A stretch of DNA of 64,000 nucleotides, from positions 2,604,001-2,668,000 of the forward strand of contig NZ_CP178861.1 in NCBI RefSeq assembly GCF_047344985.1, in the 5' to 3' direction. Shown here piece by piece: positions 1-7,130 of this stretch. Positions within the stretch are counted from its first letter, which is position 1, and each line of letters opens with the position of its first letter. Both the position numbers and the translations under genes were made by a program. Below the pieces are notes generated by a model. That model did no database searches. It saw only the letters and a program-made list of their open reading frames with translations, and was not told the DNA's origin. Source of the DNA: Bdellovibrio sp047344985. Lineage in GTDB: Bacteria > Bdellovibrionota > Bdellovibrionia > Bdellovibrionales > Bdellovibrionaceae.

Positions 1-759
1 GTAGTGCGCACGGCTGTTTTTCAAGCGGTCATCATCGCCGGTATTTTGGCGCAGCTTTTTTTGGGAAATTATCTTTACCTCGGAAACACCAGCTTCGGCC
101 AGTTTCCTGCTTACGTTCTTTATCAAACCATTGTTATTGCCGCCATTGTTGGGATGAGTAGTGGCTTGTTTGCAGAAAGTCTTTATCGCATCACAAAGTG
201 GAGAGCTTCGCAGTCATTTTGGATTAAAGTAGCAATGACCTTAATGTGCGGAGGTCTTTTAAGTCTTACGATCTATCTTTGCGGTCCAAGCACGGTCGGT
301 GCCGGAAAATCCGTGATGATTGAACTTCTTAAAAATCCGCATGAACCCGCAAGTCCGCTTCTGCCGATTTCTCGAATTTTCGGAAACTTCTTTACTTATA
401 TCGGTGGCGTTATCGGCGGTGTCTTTGCTCCGGCCCTAGCTAGTGGCGCAGCGATGGGACAGTACTTCAGTCAATTATTTGGCTTTACGAATGCCAAACT
501 GATGATCATGGTCGGCATGGTGGCTTTTTTGACAGGCATCACACGCACACCGTTTACTTCGTTCGTTCTGGTTTTAGAGATGAGTGATTCGCACGAGATT
601 ATTTTGTATCTGATGCTTTCCTCAGTTATCGCCAACGTGGCGGCCCGAGTTTTCGCGCCAAAATCTTTCTATGAGCAAGCTGCTCACGATTTGATTAATA
701 AACAATCTGAAACGCCCGGGACGGTGGAGCATCGTCATGGTACTTCACCAGTTCCATAG
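1..759 (+). CDS. ClC-type chloride channel/antiporter, C-terminal part (5' end outside window)
   Basis: The reading frame is open at base 1, so only about the last 250 residues are present. The GTG at base 4 is probably an internal codon. ClC proteins move chloride, usually in exchange for protons, across the inner membrane. The visible part has several hydrophobic helices and the selectivity-filter motif GGVFAP, near residue 138 counted from base 4. It is followed by the helix carrying GITRTPFTSFVLVLEM, a typical ClC C-terminal half. No CBS domain follows; the protein ends in a short polar His-containing tail. The last 65 bases overlap, tail to tail, the minus-strand gene that ends at 695. 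Family assignment is firm; transport direction and ion cannot be read from this fragment. Confidence 0.85.
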   Translation, partial: VVRTAVFQAVIIAGILAQLFLGNYLYLGNTSFGQFPAYVLYQTIVIAAIVGMSSGLFAESLYRITKWRASQSFWIKVAMTLMCGGLLSLTIYLCGPSTVGAGKSVMIELLKNPHEPASPLLPISRIFGNFFTYIGGVIGGVFAPALASGAAMGQYFSQLFGFTNAKLMIMVGMVAFLTGITRTPFTSFVLVLEMSDSHEIILYLMLSSVIANVAARVFAPKSFYEQAAHDLINKQSETPGTVEHRHGTSPVP

Positions 760-1438
760 GCGGAATCACGATATTTTCTTTTTCTTTCGTGATTTTCATG
801 ACTCCATAGCGGCCTTCAACTTTAAGGCCGTCAATCGTTGCGAGATAATCAAAAATCGGAAGATGCTTTCCTTCAGAGATTTTAATACTTGTCGCATAGT
901 GGGTGGCAAAAATATAAAGCTCCCCGTTCACATTCATAAGATCAAAAACTTTCTGAAGCGATGTTGAAAGATCGTGGGTGTAAGAAATCACTCCGAAAAC
1001 ATCCGTTACAAGATCGGCTTTTTTCCATGTCGATGTGGGCTGTAATTCAAACGCACCTTCTTTGATCTCAAGCTTTCCATCAAACTTTGGCGGAGAAAAC
1101 CAGCGGTCTAATTTAAAAGCCACCGCTGTCGCATGCGGCGCCATTTGAGGACTTGGCAAAGATTTAATATAGGAAATTTGTGCGTTGGCTTTACCCGCAC
1201 CGAGGTCAACCCAGTGCTGCTCTGGTGTGAGTTTGATAAGACTGTCTGTGAAATCTTTATGAAGCACGTGACGGTATTCAAGAATATCACGGTTCGTAAC
1301 AAATTTATTTTTTTGAACTCGATCCGAAACTTCTGTAGGACGAAACAAGAAGAGCGACGAGCATTGCTCCGCTGCCTGAGCAGGAAATTGTGAAAGACTT
1401 AAAATCAGAATGGATGCAATCAGCAAAAACTGTTTCAA
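695..1438 (-). CDS. Exported protein with class I methyltransferase-like fold
   Basis: The 247-residue protein starts with a clear Sec signal peptide (MKQFLLIASILILSLS, cleavage after AQA near residue 22). The mature part has a SAM-binding-like glycine motif, WVDLGAGKANAQ, near residues 76-87. An acidic strand (ADLVTDVFGV) and a later strand (NVNGELYIFATH) follow, the usual order in class I methyltransferases. An exported methyltransferase is unusual because SAM is cytoplasmic. The fold may therefore be reused for binding, or the enzyme may act inside prey; both are inference. It has its own start upstream of a 200-base gap and overlaps the ClC gene by 65 bases tail to tail. The exact family is unknown. 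Confidence 0.7.
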   Translation of the reverse strand: MKQFLLIASILILSLSQFPAQAAEQCSSLFLFRPTEVSDRVQKNKFVTNRDILEYRHVLHKDFTDSLIKLTPEQHWVDLGAGKANAQISYIKSLPSPQMAPHATAVAFKLDRWFSPPKFDGKLEIKEGAFELQPTSTWKKADLVTDVFGVISYTHDLSTSLQKVFDLMNVNGELYIFATHYATSIKISEGKHLPIFDYLATIDGLKVEGRYGVMKITKEKENIVIPPMELVKYHDDAPPSRAFQIVY

Positions 1439-1643
1439 AATGAGACCTCGCTCTTCTTACCTTTTAACGTGCAAGGATGGGACTCAGCCTTCTCTCACAA
1501 AAAGTATCTGACAGGTCTCTGTCTGCCTAGGTTGCCTAAATACGGCAAGGGAAAAAGGTACCTGGTACCTAAGTTCGGTGCTAATTCACAGATATGACGA
1601 GGTCGCTCAAAGGAGTAAAATTTCATCATGAAAGGGGGTCGCC

Positions 1644-2066
1644 ATGGCAACTCAATTGACGCCGGGACAGCCCGAAAAAAGAACTCCCGAAACAGGGACA
1701 GGAAGTTTTTCTAAAAAAAGTTTTTCAAAAGCAGACGAGGTTCGCGATTTTCCAAAAGGCAAACTGGAGTTAGTGGAAGTCAATGGATCTACCGTCGGCC
1801 TTATTACCTTACAGCCCGGCTGGCGCTGGTCCACATCTGTAAAACCCATCGCTAAGACTGAAAGCTGTGAGGTTACGCACTTTCAATACATGATCTCAGG
1901 AACTCTTCACGTGAAAATGAATGATGGAACTGAAGTAGACTTTAAGGGTGGCGAAGTAGCCTTCACGCCGCCGGGACATGATGCCTGGGTTGTCGGTAAC
2001 GAGCCCGTTGTCGCTATCGATTTTCAAGGGATGACAAATTATGCTAAAGGACCGCACGAACACTAG
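1644..2066 (+). CDS. Small cupin-domain protein
   Basis: A 140-residue cytoplasmic protein. After a basic, low-complexity first 35 residues comes a single cupin barrel, with HFQYMISGTLHVKMNDG as the first cupin motif region and GGEVAFTPPGHDAWVVGNE as the second. His residues in the expected metal positions are present (H near residue 78, H near 112). Cupins of this kind are often dioxygenase-like or sensor proteins, but no substrate can be named. The start ATG is preceded by AAAGGGGG five bases upstream. A bidirectional terminator follows ten bases after the stop. The gene stands alone between two minus-strand genes. Confidence 0.75.
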   Translation: MATQLTPGQPEKRTPETGTGSFSKKSFSKADEVRDFPKGKLELVEVNGSTVGLITLQPGWRWSTSVKPIAKTESCEVTHFQYMISGTLHVKMNDGTEVDFKGGEVAFTPPGHDAWVVGNEPVVAIDFQGMTNYAKGPHEH

Positions 2067-2075
2067 AAATAAAAA

Positions 2076-2103
2076 GGGCCAAGTTTCCTTGGCCCCTTTT
2101 TTT
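2076..2103. terminator. Bidirectional rho-independent terminator
   Basis: Stem GGGCCAAG/CTTGGCCC with loop TTTC, followed by a T run on the plus strand and preceded by an A run that becomes a T run on the minus strand. It separates the convergent cupin gene and the coiled-coil gene ending at 2106. Confidence 0.85.
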
Positions 2104-2105
2104 GA

Positions 2106-3311
2106 TTATTTTGTTTTCTTTTTGGTTTTCGTCGGAAGATTGTTTTCGGCTCTGATTTTCGAAGCTTCAAGTTTCATTTTTTCAGCTTCGGCTTCGGCCT
2201 TTCCGGTCTCCATTTTAATTTTCGCTTCTTCCGCTTTGTTTTTTGCATTCTCTGCAAGCTGTTCTAATTTTTCTCTTTCCGCTTTGGCTCTTTCGGCCTC
2301 GTCACGCAGACGTTTTAGTTCGGCTTCGGCACGCGTGGCTTCGGCTTCACTTTCTGCGATGATTTTTTTAGAGCGAGCGATTTCTAAGCTAGCTGTCGCC
2401 TGTTCTTTCTTAAGATTATTACGATTGCCCTCAAGTTCCTGGCGAATTTTAGCTGCGGCTTGTTTCGCTTTTTCTTCCTGAGCCTTGATCTCAGTCACTT
2501 TTTTGCGTTCTACTTCCGCTTGTTGAACCGCTTCTTTAGATGCAGATTGAGCAGACTTTAACTCGCTATCCATTTTTTCAGTCAAAGCTTTCGACTGCTC
2601 TTCTTGCACTTTAAGACGAGCCATCTCGGCCTCAGCTTTGGCTTTGTCCGCTTCGGCTCTAGCGATTTCTTGTTTCGCCTTCGCTTCACGAGCTTTGGCT
2701 TCTGCCACCGCTTTTTGGGTTAGAAGCTTCGCTTTGGAAAGATTCTGTTCTGCCTTTGCCGCTTCTGCTTTTTCGGCTTCTGCTTCTTTTGTTGCCTGCA
2801 TTCCGGCGTTTGTTGCTTCAGCAGCTTGCTTTTCCTGATCCTTAGCTTGATCACGAAGCTGGGCTGCTTTTTCTTCGGCCTGTTTGCGTTTCGCTAAAGC
2901 TTCATCGCGGACCTGTGTGGCTTTTTGTGTTTTTTCTTGAGCAGCTTTGATGCGAGCTTGGGAGGCTTGTTGCTCTTTCTCTGCGGCTTTTTGTTGTCGT
3001 TCATGATCAGCTGCTTCCGCTTTGAGTTTTGCGGACTCTCTTTCTGATTCGGCTTGTTCTTTTTTAGCGTCGTTTTCTAGGGAACGAGCTTTGTTGATCG
3101 CGGACTGCGCTTCAGCTCTCGCTTTATCACGACGCTTACGATCTTCTTCCGCACGGCGTTTTGCTTCACCGGCTTCCGCCTTTGCGGCTTCGGCGTCTGC
3201 CGTCGCCTCTTCGGCTTCGATCTGCGTATCCGTTTGTGCAAGCACGCGCGCTGGCATTGCTTGAGTCATTAATGCTGCCAATAGAAGAATGCCAAGGGGC
3301 TTTAACTTCAT
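2106..3311 (-). CDS. Exported Ala/Glu/Lys-rich coiled-coil protein
   Basis: The 401-residue protein begins with a Sec signal peptide (MKLKPLGILLLAALMTQ, probable cleavage after VLA near residue 25). Nearly all the rest is one long heptad-rich coiled coil of Ala, Glu, Lys, Gln and Arg, ending in a basic tail, KTKKKTK. This resembles the helical middle of TolA-like or myosin-like bacterial proteins. The membrane anchor and the globular C-terminal TolA domain are missing, so it is not TolA. A long periplasmic rod or spacer is the likely role, but no partner is visible. SD AAGGAG lies 7 bases before the ATG. A near-perfect FliA-type -10 (TCCGATAA) lies about 45 bases upstream, without a good -35. 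The gene is monocistronic. Confidence 0.7.
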   Translation of the reverse strand: MKLKPLGILLLAALMTQAMPARVLAQTDTQIEAEEATADAEAAKAEAGEAKRRAEEDRKRRDKARAEAQSAINKARSLENDAKKEQAESERESAKLKAEAADHERQQKAAEKEQQASQARIKAAQEKTQKATQVRDEALAKRKQAEEKAAQLRDQAKDQEKQAAEATNAGMQATKEAEAEKAEAAKAEQNLSKAKLLTQKAVAEAKAREAKAKQEIARAEADKAKAEAEMARLKVQEEQSKALTEKMDSELKSAQSASKEAVQQAEVERKKVTEIKAQEEKAKQAAAKIRQELEGNRNNLKKEQATASLEIARSKKIIAESEAEATRAEAELKRLRDEAERAKAEREKLEQLAENAKNKAEEAKIKMETGKAEAEAEKMKLEASKIRAENNLPTKTKKKTK

Positions 3312-3365
3312 GAGGTTCTCCTTAAGATGTTTATTTTCAGAAATTAGATTATCGGAGTTTTAAGC

Positions 3366-3408
3366 AAAAAAAAAGCGACCAGGATTGGGGGGGGAGGGTC
3401 CTGGCCGC
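3366..3408 (-). terminator. Minus-strand intrinsic terminator with a C-rich loop
   Basis: Read on the minus strand, GCGGCCAGGA pairs with TCCTGGTCGC (one mismatch) around a loop rich in C (CCCTCCCCCCCC), followed by nine T. It sits upstream of the coiled-coil gene, not downstream of any recognised minus-strand gene. It may therefore end a small RNA or act as an attenuator in that gene's leader. Confidence 0.65.
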
Positions 3409-3724
3409 CATGGGGGGTTGCTTTCTACTAAAGCAACGGCGGTGCCATGATCACTTCTTCGTCAAAACCGATTAAACTAGCGAAGATCACATCAGCGTTG
3501 TCGAATCCTTAGACGGAATCTGACAATTGTGGGCCTCTTTTCGAGGCATCAGCGTTTAGGAGTGGATGACCGACTGGACCAAATATTTGTTTGCTCATAG
3601 TTCAAAACGAGACACTTTCAGAGGTGACCTTATTAAGGTCTTGTTCCTTGGAAATACCCGAAACAGTATTTACCTCAGAACGGTGGAAATAGGCCTCATT
3701 TCAAATTTGCAATGCTCACAAACC

Positions 3725-3752
3725 TTTAGTGCTCCTATGGAGTTCCCGAACT
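3725..3752 (+). promoter_or_regulatory. Weak FliA-like promoter for MAT fibre 1
   Basis: TTTAGTGC-N12-CCCGAACT compared with TAAAGTTT-N11-GCCGATAA: 5/8 and 4/8 matches, keeping the CCGA core. The -10 ends 7 bases before the ATG at 3760, which has no SD. The match is weak alone. It is listed because the same geometry recurs at 11376, 50258 and 56147. Confidence 0.3.
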
Positions 3753-3759
3753 ATTAAAC

Positions 3760-6700
3760 ATGGAACGTAAAGGAATCACACTCATTCGGTGTTGCATATT
3801 GATACTTTGGATTTTGGGAGTTTCTGGAACCTGGGCCGCTGGACCATCCACCCTGCAATCTCTGACCTATCAAGGTCGTATCCTAAAAACTGACGGCAGC
3901 GCTCTTGAACACAACAGCGTGAGTTTTCTTTTTGAGGTCACAAATCCCACCGGTTCTTGCGTGATCTACCGCGAGCAAGTCAATGGCATCAATATGTCTG
4001 GTTCTAACGGTGTGTTTGACGTGCCGATTGGTTCCGGCACAAAACTTTACCCCTCAGATCCTCTCTTTAAACTTTTAGATTCATTCAATAACTCCTCTAG
4101 TTTTTTATGTGACGGCGGAGTCACCTACAATCCCACCGTGGATGCCACTCGTCTTTTGAAAGTGCAATTTCACGACGGACACGGTTGGAATGAAATCAAT
4201 CCTCCCAATGAAATTCGCAACGTGCCTTTTGCGGCGTATTCTCTTTCAGCACAAAAACTGGGAACCAACGTCGCCAGCGACTTCATCTTAAGATCCAGCA
4301 TTCCGACTTGTACCGCGGGCCAGGTTCTTTTCTATAATGGGACAGCTTTAAGCTGTGTGACCGATGCCGGAAGCAGCGGCGTTGTGACCTCCGTTGTCGG
4401 AAGTGGTCCCGTGACTGTGACCGGAACAAACAGCGTGACTGTCGGCGTGACTGTAGGAACAACTGCGGGAACTGTCGCCGCCGGAAATGATGCGCGCTTC
4501 ACAGACTCGCGCGCCCCAATTGGAAATGCCGGTGGAGATCTCACTGGAACTTATCCGAATCCGACTCTAGCAAATGGTGTTATCACCACGGCAAAACTTT
4601 TTGCCAATCCTGGAATCAACCGTCTGGTTGCTACAGATGCGACAACGGGTGCAAATCTCACACATTTAGATTGCACGGTGGGAGAGCTTTTAACTTGGAG
4701 TGCTGCAAATGGTTGGCAGTGCACTTCTCAAAACTCTCTTGTCGTTGGAAGTGCCGCGAGTGCGACTGGTTTCACGGGTTCCCTTGCTGGCGACGTGAGT
4801 GGCACGCAAGGTGCGACGTCGGTCAATAAAATCAAAGGAATTTCGGTCGATGTGACAGGCTTAACATCAGGACAGATTTTAAAATACGACGGAAGCCAAT
4901 GGAGCCCCGCTAGTCTGACAGATTCCAATGCCCTGCCTTTAGCAGGTGGAACGATGAATGGAGCTATCAATTTAAATAGCAACAATCTCATCAACATCGG
5001 CTTTATGACGATGGTTGCAAATAAATCCCTGCATCTTTCAAACAACGCTTCAGACCCAACAGGGTTGACGGGCGCTGATAAAGGGAAAACTTGGTTTAAC
5101 TCCACATCCAATCAAATTAAATACTGGGATGGAACTGCGGTGCAAACTTTAGGTCTTGCGGGTTCAGGCCTTACTGCTTTAACGGGAGATGTGACGGCGA
5201 CAGGACCTGGCTCTGCGGCTGCGACAATTGCTAATAATGCCATCACGACTGCAAAGATTAATAACCTCGCCGTAACAGATGCAAAAATCAATGACATCGC
5301 TGTTGATAAAATCACAAGTGCCGCGAGCAAGTATTTCACTTATGCTCCCAACAACGTCGCTTGTACAAACGGTCAGGTCTTATCAAAAACAGCCAACGGT
5401 TGGGAATGTGCCTCCGCAACATCTTTAACGAATGCTCTTACGAATGGTCGCATTCATGTCGGTAATGCTTCAAACATTGCAACAGAAGTCGTGATGAGTG
5501 GCGATGCCACTTTATCAAATGCGGGTGCGCTGACGTTAGCGAACTCTGGTGTTACAGCAGGGACTTATACTAAAGTAACGGTGGATGCTAAAGGTCGCGT
5601 CACCACAGGAACAAGTCCAACGACCTTGGCTGGTTATGGAATCACGGACGCTCAACCCTCAGGAAATTACCTTACGGCTTTAACCGGGGATGTTACCGCG
5701 ACAGGCCCCGGCTCTGGAGCGGCGACGATTGCCAACAATGCTGTCACGACGGCGAAGATCAATAACCTTGCCGTGACAGATGCAAAAATCAATGACGTCG
5801 CAATTGATAAAATTACGAGTGCCGCGAGCAAGTATTTCACTTATGCTCCGAACAATGTGGCTTGTACGAACGGTCAAATCTTGACGAAAACAGCCAACGG
5901 TTGGGAGTGCGGAGCTGCAAATGCCGGTTCTGTAACGAGCATCACAGCAGGAACAGGATTAACAGGCGGAACAATTACTTCTACGGGAACGATTGGCTTA
6001 GGAACCGAACTTGCCGCCGTGGATGGTATTTCTTCAACGGGTTATGTGCAAAGAACTGGTGCTGGAGCTTATTCAACTACAGCAGGAAGTACTTCAGCCT
6101 CCAATAACACTCTTGTGCAAAGAGATGGTTCCGGAGTTTCTAACTTTTACGGCGTTGGTGTTACGGGTGCTACAAGCGGGACTGTGACTTTGCGTTCTGT
6201 TGCAACTGTGACAAGCTACTCTCTCACCTTCCCTGGATCTCAAGGAGCTGCGGGAACTGTTCTTTCCAATGACGGAAGTGGCGGTCTTTCTTGGGCAAGT
6301 ATTTTAAATACGTCTTTGAGCAACGGAAAAATTTATGTCGGAAACGCTTCCAACGTAGCAACAGCCGTGACAATGAGTGGAGACGCCACTTTGTCTAATG
6401 CCGGAGCTTTGACACTTGCAAACTCAGGCGTGACTGCAGGCACCTATGCAAAAGTCACTGTGGATGCGAAAGGTCGCGTAACTTCGGGAGCAGCCCTGGT
6501 AGATGCCGATGTACCGTCAACGATTTGGCGCACAGGTGGGAATACTTTAGGAGCTGCCGGCTCCATCGGTACAAAAGATAATTTTGCTTTAAGCTTTTTA
6601 ACGAACAACACAACGAAAATGACCTTGGATGCAAATGGAAATCTCGGGATCGGAACTGCGTCCCCGGCCAGTGCTCTTCACGTTGTGGGTGACATCCAAT

Positions 6701-7128
6701 TCACAGGAACGATCACAGACATTTCCGATAGACGTTTAAAGAAAAATATTCGTCCTTTGACTTCAGGTCTTAATACAGTCCGTAAAATTTCGGTTTATTC
6801 TTACGTGATGAAAGATGATCCGCATGAAAGAACTGAGTACGGGGTCATGGCGCAGGATATGATGCAAATTCTTCCTCACCTTGTGAAGACTGTGGATACC
6901 AACGGTAATTATTATGGTGTGAATTATTTGGGTCTTGTTCCTTGGAGTTTAAAGGCCATTCAAGAACTTGACAACAACACGCAAGGGCTGCAACGCGAAA
7001 TTGCTTCTGTGCGCGACGAAAACAAGACTTTGAAAGAAGAAATCAACAATCTGAAAGACAGAAATGACCGTCTTGAAAAACAAATGAATGAAGTTCTTTT
7101 GTTACTGAAAAACAAGGGATCTGAGTAA
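3760..7128 (+). CDS. MAT-type fibre protein 1 with C-terminal S74 chaperone domain
   Basis: An exported fibre of 1122 residues with a signal peptide ending near WAA (residue 27). Residues 28-165 form the N-terminal anchor domain shared with the genes at 11391 and 56490 (motifs LTYQGRILKTDG, SFLFEVTNPTG, YREQ, RNVPFAAYSLSAQKL). Residues 200-960 are phage-tail-like repeats such as SGVTAGTYTKVTVDAKGRVT and GNLGIGTASPASALHV. The last 134 residues are an S74 intramolecular chaperone/self-cleaving domain: SDRRLKKNI, with the presumed nucleophile Ser989, then a coiled coil. Such domains trimerise the fibre and often cut themselves off; here cleavage would fall before Ser989. Bdellovibrio MAT fibres are known surface adhesins used in prey recognition; membership is inferred from domain order. 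The LVIVD gene starts 2 bases after the stop, so the two are co-transcribed. Confidence 0.85.
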   Translation: MERKGITLIRCCILILWILGVSGTWAAGPSTLQSLTYQGRILKTDGSALEHNSVSFLFEVTNPTGSCVIYREQVNGINMSGSNGVFDVPIGSGTKLYPSDPLFKLLDSFNNSSSFLCDGGVTYNPTVDATRLLKVQFHDGHGWNEINPPNEIRNVPFAAYSLSAQKLGTNVASDFILRSSIPTCTAGQVLFYNGTALSCVTDAGSSGVVTSVVGSGPVTVTGTNSVTVGVTVGTTAGTVAAGNDARFTDSRAPIGNAGGDLTGTYPNPTLANGVITTAKLFANPGINRLVATDATTGANLTHLDCTVGELLTWSAANGWQCTSQNSLVVGSAASATGFTGSLAGDVSGTQGATSVNKIKGISVDVTGLTSGQILKYDGSQWSPASLTDSNALPLAGGTMNGAINLNSNNLINIGFMTMVANKSLHLSNNASDPTGLTGADKGKTWFNSTSNQIKYWDGTAVQTLGLAGSGLTALTGDVTATGPGSAAATIANNAITTAKINNLAVTDAKINDIAVDKITSAASKYFTYAPNNVACTNGQVLSKTANGWECASATSLTNALTNGRIHVGNASNIATEVVMSGDATLSNAGALTLANSGVTAGTYTKVTVDAKGRVTTGTSPTTLAGYGITDAQPSGNYLTALTGDVTATGPGSGAATIANNAVTTAKINNLAVTDAKINDVAIDKITSAASKYFTYAPNNVACTNGQILTKTANGWECGAANAGSVTSITAGTGLTGGTITSTGTIGLGTELAAVDGISSTGYVQRTGAGAYSTTAGSTSASNNTLVQRDGSGVSNFYGVGVTGATSGTVTLRSVATVTSYSLTFPGSQGAAGTVLSNDGSGGLSWASILNTSLSNGKIYVGNASNVATAVTMSGDATLSNAGALTLANSGVTAGTYAKVTVDAKGRVTSGAALVDADVPSTIWRTGGNTLGAAGSIGTKDNFALSFLTNNTTKMTLDANGNLGIGTASPASALHVVGDIQFTGTITDISDRRLKKNIRPLTSGLNTVRKISVYSYVMKDDPHERTEYGVMAQDMMQILPHLVKTVDTNGNYYGVNYLGLVPWSLKAIQELDNNTQGLQREIASVRDENKTLKEEINNLKDRNDRLEKQMNEVLLLLKNKGSE
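5170..5409 (+). repeat. 80-codon internal repeat, copy 1
   Basis: First copy of an 80-codon unit (LTALTGDV... to NGWEC) within fibre 1. Copy 2 lies at 5671-5910, exactly 501 bases downstream. 74 of 80 residues are identical. Of the 34 codons that differ, 28 are synonymous. A 29-base exact match remains at 5320-5348 and 5821-5849. Confidence 0.9.
5671..5910 (+). repeat. 80-codon internal repeat, copy 2
   Basis: Second copy of the unit at 5170-5409, with the same length and no indels. Both copies are followed by related segments (VGNASN.AT, SGDATLSNAGALTLANSGVTAGTY), so the larger repeat period is about 500 to 900 bases. Confidence 0.9.
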
Positions 7129-7130
7129 TA

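Larger units (their letters stand above)
3312..3759. other. 448-base intergenic region
   Basis: The region holds the leader of the minus-strand coiled-coil gene, the C-rich-loop terminator at 3366-3408, two small inverted repeats (GCCTC/GAGGC near 3533-3547; GACCTT-ATT-AAGGTC near 3626-3640) and a weak FliA-like promoter at its right end. An open frame at 3566-3757 has no SD and no recognisable composition, and I do not call it a gene. Two G-runs (3387-3398 and 3411-3417) are unusual for this genome. Confidence 0.5.

Noticed and set aside
1562..1574. GGTACCTGGTACC double palindrome upstream of the cupin gene
   Set aside because: Too short and isolated to assign as an operator; no second copy seen.
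1628..1714. Short frame overlapping the cupin start (ATG 1628)
   Set aside because: It has a distant SD but is only 28 codons, with a composition that mirrors the cupin gene.
3566..3757. 63-codon open frame before MAT fibre 1
   Set aside because: No SD, no recognisable domain or bias, and it runs through the proposed promoter.
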